Source: Aureimonas jatrophae
GTDB taxonomy: Bacteria > Pseudomonadota > Alphaproteobacteria > Rhizobiales > Rhizobiaceae
Direction: 5' to 3'
Assembly: GCF_900104035.1 (NCBI RefSeq)
Contig: NZ_FNIT01000001.1
Location: 683,262-747,261 of the forward strand
Length of the DNA: 64,000 nt
The notes beneath the pieces were generated by a model. The model did not search any database, was not told the origin of the DNA, and worked only from the letters and a program-made list of their open reading frames with translations. The translations under genes were made by a program, and so were the position numbers. Of the stretch, positions 17,777 through 26,523 are shown in pieces (position 1 is the stretch's first letter; each line of letters begins with the position of its first letter).

Positions 17777-18756
17777 GAGGCGAGCTCCGGCTGGCGGATG
17801 GGGCTGGCGCGCTCGGCGCGCGGCGGGCGGCCGAAGCGGCGGCGATAGGCGGCCGAGAAGTGCGGCGGCGAGGCGAAGCCGCAGGCCACCGCGACCGCCG
17901 TGACGGCCAGATCCGACTGGCGCAGCAGCGCGCGCGCGTGGTCGAGCCGCAGGCGCATCGAGAACTCCGCCGGGCCGACGCCGAGATGGTGGCGGAACAG
18001 GCGCTCCAGCTGGCGCACCGACAGGCCGACGCGGCTCGCCACCGCCTGCACGGCGAGCGGCTCGCTGAGCGTGCGGCGCATGAGCTGGGCCGCCTCGGAC
18101 AAGGCAGGATGGCCGCGCGGCGAGGGCGGCACGGCCGGATGCTGCGGCTCGGCACCGCCGCGCAGACGGTCGAGAACGAACTGTTCCGACAGGCGCCGCA
18201 CGGTCTCGGACCCGAGCCGTGCCTCGATGAAGCGGGCCATCATGTCGAGGGGGGCGGCGCCCCCGGTGCAGGTGAAGCGGTCGCGGTCCACCACGAAGAG
18301 GTCGTCCGTGAACTCGACCGCATCGAACTCCTCGCGCACGGCGGCCAGATTCTCCCAGTGCACGGCGCAACGGTAGCCGTCGAGAAGCCCGGCCTCGGCG
18401 AGCGCGAAGGCACCCGTGCACAGGCTTCCGAGCGGCGTGCGGGCGCGGGCGAGGCGTCGCAGCGCCTCGACGGTCGCGCGGTCCACCGCATGGCGCACGT
18501 CGACGCCGCCGCAGACCAGAAGTGCATCGAAGGGCGCGGCCTCGCGCAGCAAGCGGGTCGGGCCGAGCGCGAGACCGTTGGATGCCGAGACGCCCGCGCC
18601 GTCCGCGGTGACGATCTGCCAAGCGTAGGTTTCGCCGGCGAGGTAGTTCGCCATGCGCAGGGCCTCGACCGCGGCCGACAGCGCGATCATCGAGTAGTTC
18701 GGCAGCGTCAGGAACGCGAAGCGCGTGACGGCGCCGAGGTCGACCGCTGCGCTCAC
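17773..18756 (-). CDS. gbdR: GlxA/AraC-family activator, GbdR type
   Basis: 327 residues from GTG 18756, overlapping the gbcB stop. The N-terminal DJ-1/PfpI-like domain (1-180; FLTLPNYSMIALSAAVEALR, LLVCGGVD, GSLCTGAFALAEAGLLDG) and the C-terminal AraC helix-turn-helix pair (about 215-315; VGLSVRQLERLFRHHLG, AVACGFASPPHFSAAYRRRFG) match GbdR, which activates betaine genes in response to betaine and dimethylglycine. It is embedded inside the operon it would control. The repeated TGTCGC elements upstream of gbcA and soxB are its likely sites. Confidence 0.88.
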   Translation of the reverse strand: MSAAVDLGAVTRFAFLTLPNYSMIALSAAVEALRMANYLAGETYAWQIVTADGAGVSASNGLALGPTRLLREAAPFDALLVCGGVDVRHAVDRATVEALRRLARARTPLGSLCTGAFALAEAGLLDGYRCAVHWENLAAVREEFDAVEFTDDLFVVDRDRFTCTGGAAPLDMMARFIEARLGSETVRRLSEQFVLDRLRGGAEPQHPAVPPSPRGHPALSEAAQLMRRTLSEPLAVQAVASRVGLSVRQLERLFRHHLGVGPAEFSMRLRLDHARALLRQSDLAVTAVAVACGFASPPHFSAAYRRRFGRPPRAERASPIRQPELAS

Positions 18757-19850
18757 CGCTCGATCACCACGTCGGACAGGGGCCTGGAGCAGCACAGGAG
18801 GATCTGCCCGGCGTCGATCTCGCGCTGGCGGATGCCGCCGCCATGGTGCATGGCGACCTCGCCGCTCGCCTTCTTCGACTTGCAGGTACCGCACAGGCCC
18901 TTGGTGCAGGAGGCGGGCAGGCGGATGCCCGCGCGCCGCGCGGCCTCCAGGATCGTCACGTCCTCGGGGCAGTCGACCTGGCGGCGCGTCTTGGCGAACT
19001 CGATGCGGAAGGTGCGCGCCTCGGCCTTCAGGTCGGCCTCGGCCTCGACGGCCTCCGTCTTTTCGGTGCCCGTCAGCTCCGCGAAGTCGAAGCTTTCCTC
19101 GTGGTGGTGCGCCATCGTGAAGCCGGCGCCCGCCAGCATCTGGCTGACGGCACGCATGAAGGGCGCGGGGCCGCAGACGAAGACCTCGCGCTCGCGCCAA
19201 TCCGGCGCGATCGACTCCAACATGGGAAGCGTCAGACGGCCGCGGTATCCGCCCCAGCCGACGCCCGGTGCGTCGCCTTCCACCACGAAGGCCGCGCGGA
19301 ACGCGCGGTCGCGGCGCGCCATGAGGTCGAGCTCGTCGCGGAACACGATGTCGAGCGGCGTGCGGGCGGCGTGGACGAAGACCGTGTCGCGCGTCTCGGC
19401 CCTGTCGAAGCCCGTGCGCGCCATGGACATCATGGGCGTGACGCCGCTGCCGCCCGACACGAGGAGATAGCGCGCACGGGGGGAGGGGTGGCGCGCCCAG
19501 GAGAACTCGCCCATCGGCCCGCTCGCCTTGACCACGGTGCCCGGGCGCATCGTGTCGTGCAGCCAGTTCGAGACGGGGCCGCCGGGCACGCGCTTGACGG
19601 TGATCGACACGGTGTCGGGGCGCGAGGGGGCCGACGCGATCGTATAGCAGCGGTAGACCGGCTCGCCCGCGACCGGAAACTCGAAGGTCAGGAACTGGCC
19701 GGGCTCGAAGCGGAACGCGCCGCCCGAGCGCGCCGCGAAGACGAAGGTGCGCACGTCGTGCGTTTCCTCGCGTACGGCGCGGCAGACGAGGTGCTCGTCC
19801 TCCTCCGGGTTCCAGAGGGCGGGACCGTTGCGGGGGGCGAGCGCATCCAT
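18753..19850 (-). CDS. gbcB: Glycine betaine monooxygenase reductase subunit
   Basis: 365 residues from ATG 19850; the open frame extends upstream into gbcA, but MDALAPRNGP is the natural start. An FNR-type FAD domain (RCYTIASAP), an NAD domain (LLVSGGSGVTPMMSM, VFVCGPAPFM) and a C-terminal plant-type 2Fe-2S ferredoxin domain (CTKGLCGTCK then LLCCSRP) are in order. It transfers electrons from NAD(P)H to the Rieske oxygenase GbcA, which demethylates glycine betaine. It starts 11 bp after gbcA and overlaps gbdR by four bases. Confidence 0.9.
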   Translation of the reverse strand: MDALAPRNGPALWNPEEDEHLVCRAVREETHDVRTFVFAARSGGAFRFEPGQFLTFEFPVAGEPVYRCYTIASAPSRPDTVSITVKRVPGGPVSNWLHDTMRPGTVVKASGPMGEFSWARHPSPRARYLLVSGGSGVTPMMSMARTGFDRAETRDTVFVHAARTPLDIVFRDELDLMARRDRAFRAAFVVEGDAPGVGWGGYRGRLTLPMLESIAPDWREREVFVCGPAPFMRAVSQMLAGAGFTMAHHHEESFDFAELTGTEKTEAVEAEADLKAEARTFRIEFAKTRRQVDCPEDVTILEAARRAGIRLPASCTKGLCGTCKSKKASGEVAMHHGGGIRQREIDAGQILLCCSRPLSDVVIER

Positions 19851-19861
19851 GGCGCAGATCC

Positions 19862-21136
19862 TTAAAGCGGCCCGCCGGCCGGATCGAAGTGCTCGCGCAT
19901 ACGCTGGACGTACCAGTTGCAGAACTTGTCGACGAGCATCTCGGTATGGGGCGAGTAGGGGCCGGGCTGATAGGCGCTGGTGCGCGCGCCGGCCTGGCAG
20001 AAGCCGACGAGCTCGGAGTCCTGCGCGTTGGTCGCCATCCAGACGTCGATGAGGTTCTGGAGATCGTAGTCGACCCCTTCCACCGCATCCTTGTGGACCA
20101 GCCACTTGGTGCGCAGGAGCGAGCGCTCGGCGTCGAGCGGGATCACCGAGAAGCAGACCGCGTGGTCGCCCATGAAGTGGTGCCAGGAGTTGGGCTGGGT
20201 CCAGAAATGGAGGCCGCCCATCTTGGAGGACGGGAAGCGGCCCATCGGAATCCGGCTGGCGGCCTTGGTGTCCATCGTGTGGGACTCGCCGTCACCGTCG
20301 AGCGGCAGGCGCTCGGTGCGGTAGCCCGTCACCATGTCGTCGAGATGCTCCAGCATGCGGCTCGGGATGCCGGCGCGCTCCCATTCGCCGTGGCTATCGG
20401 TGACGAGGCAGCCGTATCGGGCGGCCTGCTCGCGCTCGGCCTCGTCGAGCTCTTCCGGCGCGAAGCCGAAGCCGTAGGCGAAGAGCGGCACGGTGAGCTC
20501 GGGATGGTTCGCGCCGCAGTGGTAGCACTCGCGGTTGTTCTCCATCGTGAGCTTCCAGTTGCCGGGCTCGATGAGGTCGTGCGTGTAGGCGATCTTCGCG
20601 TTTCGGATGTCGTGCGGCGCGATGTAGGGGCCCATGGCGGCGGCCATGTCGTCGAAGTCGGCCGGCGGCTCGTCGGCGAGGCACACAAAGAGCAGCCCCT
20701 CCAGCGAGCGCAGATGGACGGATTTCAGGCCGTGGCACTTCGGGTCGAAGTCGGCGCCCATGTGCTCAGCGTGGATCAGGTCGCCGTCGAGATTGTATGT
20801 CCAGGAATGGTAGCGGCAGACGAGGTTGCCGACCGTGCCCTTGTCCTCGTGGACGAGGCGGGCGCCGCGGTGGCGGCACACGTTGTGGAAGGCGCGGACC
20901 TTCATGTCGTCGTCGCGCACGATCAGGATGGCATTGCGCCCGATGTCGAGCGTCATCACGTCGCCGGGCTCGGGCACGTCCGGCTCGACGCCGACGAAGA
21001 TCCAGGTGCGCTCGAAGACCGCCTCCATGTCGGCGGCGAAGATCGCGGGGTCCGTATAGAACGGCGCTTCCAGCGAGTAGCCCGGCCGACGGCGGCGCAG
21101 GAGCGAGGCGAGCGGCGTCTGCGTGCGGTCGAGCAT
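19862..21136 (-). CDS. gbcA: Glycine betaine monooxygenase, Rieske oxygenase subunit
   Basis: 424 residues. ATG 21136 is chosen: GAGG lies nine bases upstream, whereas the longer frame begins at a TTG that overlaps that site. The Rieske cluster motif CRHRGARL...CRYHSWTYNLDG is at about residues 85-115, and the non-haem iron region follows as NNRECYHCGANHPEL. With GbcB it converts glycine betaine to dimethylglycine and formaldehyde. It is first in the gbcA-gbcB-gbdR-dgcA-dgcB-etfA-etfB run, 108 bp after soxG, with a candidate regulator site in that gap. Confidence 0.92.
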   Translation of the reverse strand: MLDRTQTPLASLLRRRRPGYSLEAPFYTDPAIFAADMEAVFERTWIFVGVEPDVPEPGDVMTLDIGRNAILIVRDDDMKVRAFHNVCRHRGARLVHEDKGTVGNLVCRYHSWTYNLDGDLIHAEHMGADFDPKCHGLKSVHLRSLEGLLFVCLADEPPADFDDMAAAMGPYIAPHDIRNAKIAYTHDLIEPGNWKLTMENNRECYHCGANHPELTVPLFAYGFGFAPEELDEAEREQAARYGCLVTDSHGEWERAGIPSRMLEHLDDMVTGYRTERLPLDGDGESHTMDTKAASRIPMGRFPSSKMGGLHFWTQPNSWHHFMGDHAVCFSVIPLDAERSLLRTKWLVHKDAVEGVDYDLQNLIDVWMATNAQDSELVGFCQAGARTSAYQPGPYSPHTEMLVDKFCNWYVQRMREHFDPAGGPL

Positions 21137-21205
21137 GGCATCACACCTCAAGAAGGCGGGCGGCGATAGCGGGCAGTCTGGAGCGTTTCCACCTCGCCCA
21201 CATCC

Positions 21206-21238
21206 ATGGAGGCGACAGGAAATGTCATTTTTGCGACA
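21206..21238 (-). promoter_or_regulatory. Candidate GbdR operator upstream of gbcA
   Basis: On the coding strand two TGTCGC half-sites lie 21 bp apart, the proximal one extended to TGTCGCCTCCAT. The same 12-base proximal block occurs upstream of soxB with its partner 20 bp away. Spacing of two helical turns suits an AraC-family dimer. Its proximal edge is about 70 bp before the gbcA ATG. A palindrome, AAATGTCATTT (21220-21230), lies between the half-sites only here. Repeats are seen; the regulator is inferred. Confidence 0.55.
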
Positions 21239-21244
21239 CGAGCC

Positions 21245-21808
21245 TCACGCCGCCAACGAACGCGCCTCCTCGCGTAGGAGGCCGAGCGCATAAGGGGCGA
21301 AGGAGCGCCAGACGTCGACCAGGAAGCGGTCCGGCGCCTCGCGCCACAGCACGATCTCGGTCTTGCCGAGAACCGTGCGCGTGACGGCGCCCGGCGGAAA
21401 GGCGGCGAGGCCGAGGTCTAGCGGGCAGAATGCGTTGAGCGCGAGCGCGGCGTCCGCGCCCTCGACGCGCAAGGTGACGGAGCGGTGGGAGACGTCGACG
21501 AGGCTGTGCGGCGTGTCGCCGATCGCCTCCGCCGCGCGAGCGGCGAGCACCTTCGCCGCCTCGGCGCGCGAGACGAGGAGCCACTCGTCGGGCCCGAGCC
21601 AGAGGGCCGAGGCGTCGGCCCCGTCCGCCGCGCGGCAGGCCTCGCGCGGAAGCGCAAGGCCGAGCGCCGCGCCAAGCCGGTCGACCGCCGCCTCGTCGCG
21701 CAGGCGCAAGGACAGGCGCAAGGCGATCGGCTCGGCCGCCACCTGCAGGCGTGGCGTCCGGAGGGGCGCAGCGTCGAGCGCGTCGAGGGGGGAGGCCGGT
21801 TCAAGCAT
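21245..21808 (-). CDS. soxG: Sarcosine oxidase gamma subunit
   Basis: 187 residues from ATG 21808, overlapping the soxA stop by eight bases; an upstream in-frame start at 21826 is possible. Features of the gamma subunit are LWLGPDEWLLVS, VDVSHRSVTLRVEG and FLVDVWRSFAPY. It stabilises heterotetrameric sarcosine oxidase. It is the last gene of the soxBDAG run, the usual order. Confidence 0.88.
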   Translation of the reverse strand: MLEPASPLDALDAAPLRTPRLQVAAEPIALRLSLRLRDEAAVDRLGAALGLALPREACRAADGADASALWLGPDEWLLVSRAEAAKVLAARAAEAIGDTPHSLVDVSHRSVTLRVEGADAALALNAFCPLDLGLAAFPPGAVTRTVLGKTEIVLWREAPDRFLVDVWRSFAPYALGLLREEARSLAA

Positions 21809-24785
21809 GGAGGCGCTCGTTCTCACGGTCGTAGAAGACGGGATCGACGATGGTGGCGGGCACGCGGCCCGACGGCATGGGCACGTCGACGGTCTCGCCG
21901 ATGCGGCCCCGCCCGCCCTCCACCAGTGCCAGCGCGATGGTGCGGCCCACGGCCTGCGAGCGATAGGAGGAGGTGACGTGGCCGAGCGCGTGGTCCGGCA
22001 CGAAGGCCTGGACGTCCTCGTCGTGCGGCACGACCTGCGCGCCCTCTTCCAGAAGATGCGCGGGGTCGCGGGTCAGAAGGCCGACCATCTGCTTGCGGTT
22101 CGCGGCCTGCAGCGCGGGCCTTGCCAGCGAGCGCATGCCCACGAAGTCGTGCTTCTTCTTGGCGACCGCCCAGGCGAGGCCGACATCGTCGGGCACGGCC
22201 GTGCCGTCGGTCTCCTGGCCGATGATGATGTAGCCCTTCTCGGCGCGCAGGACGTGCATGGTCTCGGTGCCGTAGGGCGTGATGTCGAAGGGCCGGCCGG
22301 CCTCGACGATCTGCTCCCAGACCTGCCGGCCGTAGCCCGCCGGCACGTTGACCTCGAAGCCGAGCTCGCCCGTGAACGACACGCGCCACAGGCGCGTCGG
22401 CACGCCGCCGGCAATCGTCCCGGCGCGCCAGGTCATGTGCGGCATGGCGCTCGCCGAAAGGTCGATGCCCTCGACCAGGGGCTCGAGGACGGCCCGCGCG
22501 TTCGGCCCCTGCACGGCGATGGTCGCCCATTCCTCGGTGACCGAGGTCAGCCACACGTCGAGATGGGGCCACTCGGTCTGGAGATAGTCCTCCATGTGAT
22601 GGAGGACGCGCGGCGCGCCGCCCGTGGTGGTAGTGAGCTGGAAGCGGTCCTCGGATATGCGCGCCACGACGCCGTCGTCCATCACGAAGCCGTCCTCGCG
22701 CAGGAGGACGCCGTAGCGAAGGCTGCCCACAGCGAGTTTCCGGAACGGGTTGGTGTAGAGCCGGTCGATGAACTCGGCCGCGTCCGGTCCCACGACCTCG
22801 ATCTTGCCGAGCGTCGAGGCGTCGAAGAGGCCGACGCTTGCGCGCACGGCCCGGCACTCGCGCGCGACCGCCGCGTGCATGTCCTCGCCCCCGCACGGGA
22901 AGTAGTGCGCGCGCTTCCAGAGCGACACGTCCTCGAAGGCCGCGCCGTTTTCAGCCGCCCAGTCGTGGATCGGCGTACGGCGCACGGGATCGAAGAGCTC
23001 GCCCCTGGCCGTGCCCGCGAACAGGCCGAACGAGGTCGGCGTGTAGGGCGGGCGGAAGGTCGTGAGGCCGATCGCGGGCTCGGGCCGCTTCAGCTCCTTC
23101 GAGACCACGGCCAGCGTGTTGATGTTGGACAGGCGTCCCTGATCGGTCGCCATGCCGCTCGTCGTGTAGCGCTTGACGTGCTCGATCGAGCGGAAGCCCT
23201 CCTGCGTGGCGAGGCGCACGTCCTTGGCGGTCACGTCGTTCTGGAAGTCGACGAAGCTCTTCACCTCGCGCGGATCGTGCGGATGGGGGCACTCGCCCCG
23301 GAAGCCGTCATGGCCCGTGTCGCGCGCGTCCACGTGCCAGGGCAGGGCGGCCTCGGTGGCGTTCGCGCCCGCCGCCCAGCCGTCGCGAAGGCAACCGGCG
23401 AGGTCGAAGACGCCGCGGCAGGCGCCGGCCGAGCGCTCGGCCTCCACGGACTCCGCCGGCACGTAGGCCTTCAGCCCCTCGTCCCAGCGCATCTTGCCGC
23501 GCGACTGCGAGAAGAGCGAGATGGTGGGCGTCCAGCCGCCCGACATCAGGAGCGCATCGCACGCGAAGTCCTCGCCGCTCCAGTCGCCGCGCCGCGTGAG
23601 CGTGGCCGACGAGACGCGCAGCCGCCCCGCGGTGCCGGTGACGGCGGTGTCGGTGAGGATGCGGATGCCGGCTTGCCGCGCGGCCTCGACGAACGGACCG
23701 TCCGGCGACTCGCGAAGGTCCGCGATCGCCGCGATCTCGACGCCCAGCGCATGAAGGTCGAGCGCGGCGCGATAGGCGCTGTCGCCGGCGGTCGCGACCA
23801 CCACGCGCCGCCCGACCAGCGCGCCGTAGCGTCGCGCGAAGACGCGGGCGCTTTCGGCCAGCAGGATGCCGGGCCGGTCGTTGCCGGGAAACACGAGCGG
23901 GCGCTCGATCGAGCCGGTGGCGAACACGACGCGGCCAGCACGCACCTGCCACATGCGCTCGCGCGGCAGGTCGGGCGAGGCGTCGGGACGGTGGTCGGCG
24001 AGACGCTCGGCCAGGCCCAGCATGTTGTGCGGGTAGAAGCCGAAGGCGGTGGTGCGGGGAAGCAGCGTGACGTTCGGCCGGCGCGAAAGCTCGGCCAGGC
24101 TCCGCTCGGCCCATTCGACGGGCGGCTGCCCGTCGATCGTACCGTCGCTCTCGTGCAGGAGCGAGCCACCCATCTCGGCCTGCTCGTCGCACAGGATGAC
24201 GCGGGTTCCGGCGTCCTCGGACGCGGCGAGGGCGGCCGCCAGGCCCGCCGGGCCCGCGCCCACCACCAGCACCTCGCAATGGCTGAAGCGCTGCGCGTAG
24301 CGGTCGGCATCGGGCGCAGTCGGCGCGCGGCCAAGGCCTGCGGCGCGGCGGATCATCGGCTCGTAGACGCGCTCCCAGGCTTTCGGAGGCCACATGAAGG
24401 TCTTGTAGTAGAAGCCCGCCGACAGGAAGCGGCCGAGCGCGCCGTTCACCGCGCCGACATCGTGCTCCAGCGAGGGCCAGCGGTTCTGGCTCTCGGACAC
24501 GAGCCCTTCCGTGATCTCGACCTGCGTGGCGCGCAGGTTCGGCGTGTAGCGGCTTTCCCGGTCGCCGACGCCCACCAGCGCGTTGGGCTCCTCGGAGCCG
24601 GCCGACACGAAGCCGCGCGGGCGGTGGTACTTGAACGATCGCCCGACGAGGTGGACGCCGTTGGCGATCAGGGCCGAGGCGAGCGTGTCGCCCCGAAAGC
24701 CGCCGTAGCTGCGGCCGTCGAAGCGGAAGCGGACGGGACGATTGCGGTCGATCCGTCCCGTGGACGCGTGGCGAAAGTCGCTCAT
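21801..24785 (-). CDS. soxA: Sarcosine oxidase alpha subunit
   Basis: 994 residues. An N-terminal 2Fe-2S-like fold (GRSYGGFRGDTLASALIANG) precedes an NAD-binding oxidoreductase domain (LVVGAGPAGLAAALAAS, about residues 170-450) and a C-terminal GcvT-type aminomethyltransferase domain (about 610-990; VQGPNARAVLEPL, FTGELGFEVNVPAGYG) that loads the methylene group onto tetrahydrofolate. Together with SoxB it oxidises sarcosine to glycine, 5,10-methylene-THF and H2O2. Its ATG overlaps the soxD stop (ATGA). Confidence 0.95.
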   Translation of the reverse strand: MSDFRHASTGRIDRNRPVRFRFDGRSYGGFRGDTLASALIANGVHLVGRSFKYHRPRGFVSAGSEEPNALVGVGDRESRYTPNLRATQVEITEGLVSESQNRWPSLEHDVGAVNGALGRFLSAGFYYKTFMWPPKAWERVYEPMIRRAAGLGRAPTAPDADRYAQRFSHCEVLVVGAGPAGLAAALAASEDAGTRVILCDEQAEMGGSLLHESDGTIDGQPPVEWAERSLAELSRRPNVTLLPRTTAFGFYPHNMLGLAERLADHRPDASPDLPRERMWQVRAGRVVFATGSIERPLVFPGNDRPGILLAESARVFARRYGALVGRRVVVATAGDSAYRAALDLHALGVEIAAIADLRESPDGPFVEAARQAGIRILTDTAVTGTAGRLRVSSATLTRRGDWSGEDFACDALLMSGGWTPTISLFSQSRGKMRWDEGLKAYVPAESVEAERSAGACRGVFDLAGCLRDGWAAGANATEAALPWHVDARDTGHDGFRGECPHPHDPREVKSFVDFQNDVTAKDVRLATQEGFRSIEHVKRYTTSGMATDQGRLSNINTLAVVSKELKRPEPAIGLTTFRPPYTPTSFGLFAGTARGELFDPVRRTPIHDWAAENGAAFEDVSLWKRAHYFPCGGEDMHAAVARECRAVRASVGLFDASTLGKIEVVGPDAAEFIDRLYTNPFRKLAVGSLRYGVLLREDGFVMDDGVVARISEDRFQLTTTTGGAPRVLHHMEDYLQTEWPHLDVWLTSVTEEWATIAVQGPNARAVLEPLVEGIDLSASAMPHMTWRAGTIAGGVPTRLWRVSFTGELGFEVNVPAGYGRQVWEQIVEAGRPFDITPYGTETMHVLRAEKGYIIIGQETDGTAVPDDVGLAWAVAKKKHDFVGMRSLARPALQAANRKQMVGLLTRDPAHLLEEGAQVVPHDEDVQAFVPDHALGHVTSSYRSQAVGRTIALALVEGGRGRIGETVDVPMPSGRVPATIVDPVFYDRENERLHA

Positions 24786-25126
24786 CGCACGCTCTCCCCG
24801 GACCAGGTGCCGTGGTTGTCGCCGCTCAAGGCCGGCGCGTTCTCCTCCGCCCCGTCGTCCGGACGCGGCTCGCCGACCTTGTAGGTCGCCTGGAAGAAGT
24901 CGGTGCGCGTGTCGCGCAGCGCGTTGAAGAAGCGCGCGCAGCCGTGGACGTGGCGCCAGCGCTCGGCATGGAGGCCGCGCGGGTTGGCGCGCGTGTAGAG
25001 GAAGTCGCCCCAGCTATCCGCCGGCTCGGCGGACGGCGTTTCGGCGCGCACGACATGGGCCTGGCCGGCGTAGCGGAACTCGAGTTCGGGGCGGGGGCCG
25101 CAATAGGGGCAGTGGATGAGGAGCAT
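24782..25126 (-). CDS. soxD: Sarcosine oxidase delta subunit
   Basis: 114 residues from ATG 25126, with a GAGGAAA ribosome-binding site. It begins MLLIHCPYCGPRPELEF and contains HVHGCARFFNALRDT; the CPYC pair and the His/Cys pair are the zinc ligands of the delta subunit. It lies between soxB (11 bp gap) and soxA (four-base overlap). Length is in the family range with a short C-terminal extension. Confidence 0.92.
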   Translation of the reverse strand: MLLIHCPYCGPRPELEFRYAGQAHVVRAETPSAEPADSWGDFLYTRANPRGLHAERWRHVHGCARFFNALRDTRTDFFQATYKVGEPRPDDGAEENAPALSGDNHGTWSGESVR

Positions 25127-25137
25127 GGCGGGTTTCC

Positions 25138-26394
25138 TCAGTGCGCGACGGCGGCGGCGGCCGCCTCGTCGATCAGGACGCCGTCGCGGAAGCGCTCGAT
25201 CGTGAAGGGCGCGTTGATCGGGTGCGGCTCGCCGGTCGCGACCGTGTGGGCGAAGACGTGGCCCGAGCCCGGCGTCGCCTTGAAGCCGCCCGTGCCCCAG
25301 CCGCAGTTCACGAAGAGACCGGGCACCGGCGTCTTGCCGATGATCGGCGAGCGGTCCGGGGTCACGTCCACGATGCCGCCCCAGGAGCGCAGCATGCGCA
25401 TGCGCCGGAACTGCGGGAAGAGCTCGCAGATGGCGTCCAGCGTGTGGTTGGCGATGTGAAGGCCGCCGCGCTGGGTGTAGCTCGTGTAGGCGTCGGTGCC
25501 CGCCCCGATCACGAGTTCGCCCTTGTCGCTCTGCGAGATGTAGGCGTGGATCGTGTTCGACATGACGACGCACGGGAAGACCGGCTTCACCGGCTCCGAG
25601 ACGAGCGCCTGGAGCGGGTAGCTTTCCAGCGGCAGGCGCACGTCGGCCATGGACATGACCACGGAGGTCGCGCCCGCCGCCACCACGCCGATGCGCGGCG
25701 CGTCGATCGACCCGCGCGTCGTCTCGACGCCGACGACCTGCCCGTTGCCGCCGCGCCGGATCGCGGTGACCTCGCAGTTCTGGACGATGTCGACGCCCAT
25801 CGCGGAGGCCGCGCGCGCGTAGCCCCAGGCGACCGCGTCGTGGCGCGCCGTGCCGCCGCGCCGCTGCAGCGCGCCGCCGAGCACGGGATAGCGCATGGTG
25901 GACGCGTCGATGTTGAGCGGCGGGCAGTAGGCCTTGCACTCCTCGGCCGTGAGCCACTCGTTGTCGACGCCCGCCAGGCGGTTGGCGTGGACGTGGCGCT
26001 TGAAGACCTGGATGTCGTGGACGTTGTGAGCGAGCATCATGACGCCGCGCGGGGAGTACATGACGTTGTAGTTGAGGTCCTGGGAGAGGCCCTCCCACAG
26101 CTTCACGGCGTGCTCGTAGAGCCGGGCCGACTCCTCGAACAGGTAGTTCGAGCGGATGATCGTGGTGTTGCGGCCCGTGTTGCCGCCGCCGATCCAGCCC
26201 TTCTCGAGGACCGCGACGTTGCGGATGCCATGCTCCTTGGCGAGGTAGTAGGCGGTGGCGAGCCCGTGCCCGCCGCCGCCCACGATCAGGGCGTCGTAGC
26301 TCTTCTTGGGCGCGGCGTCGCGCCATTGCTCCTGCCAGTCCCGGTTGGACCCGAGGGCCTTGCGCACGACGGCATAGGCGGAGAAGCGCTGCAT
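25138..26394 (-). CDS. soxB: Sarcosine oxidase beta subunit
   Basis: 418 residues from ATG 26394 (MQRFSAYAVVRKALG), the usual start; an in-frame codon at 26439 would add 15 unlikely residues. FAD motif ALIVGGGGHGLATAYYLA at about 35-52. The subunit holds FAD and the site where sarcosine is demethylated. It is the first gene of soxBDAG, with a candidate GbdR site 89-120 bp upstream. Confidence 0.95.
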   Translation of the reverse strand: MQRFSAYAVVRKALGSNRDWQEQWRDAAPKKSYDALIVGGGGHGLATAYYLAKEHGIRNVAVLEKGWIGGGNTGRNTTIIRSNYLFEESARLYEHAVKLWEGLSQDLNYNVMYSPRGVMMLAHNVHDIQVFKRHVHANRLAGVDNEWLTAEECKAYCPPLNIDASTMRYPVLGGALQRRGGTARHDAVAWGYARAASAMGVDIVQNCEVTAIRRGGNGQVVGVETTRGSIDAPRIGVVAAGATSVVMSMADVRLPLESYPLQALVSEPVKPVFPCVVMSNTIHAYISQSDKGELVIGAGTDAYTSYTQRGGLHIANHTLDAICELFPQFRRMRMLRSWGGIVDVTPDRSPIIGKTPVPGLFVNCGWGTGGFKATPGSGHVFAHTVATGEPHPINAPFTIERFRDGVLIDEAAAAAVAH

Positions 26395-26482
26395 GGGAGC
26401 GATGTCCTTGGCGTCAACGATCACCGGCGAATTTCGCACCGCACCGCGCGCGGCGGCCAGTACGAAACGGCGATGGTTCGGT

Positions 26483-26514
26483 ATGGAGGCGACATGAGGC
26501 GGAGGATCGCGACA
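26483..26514 (-). promoter_or_regulatory. Candidate GbdR operator upstream of soxB
   Basis: On the coding strand TGTCGC is followed 20 bp on by TGTCGCCTCCAT, identical over 12 bases to the proximal half-site upstream of gbcA. The proximal edge lies 88 bp before the soxB ATG, suiting an activator just upstream of the promoter. Confidence 0.55.
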
Positions 26515-26523
26515 TGGCGCGGT

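Noticed and set aside
21363-24884. Plus-strand open frame of 1173 codons opposite soxA
   Set aside because: Lies opposite the clear SoxA/SoxG coding sequence, has low-complexity composition and no recognisable motif.
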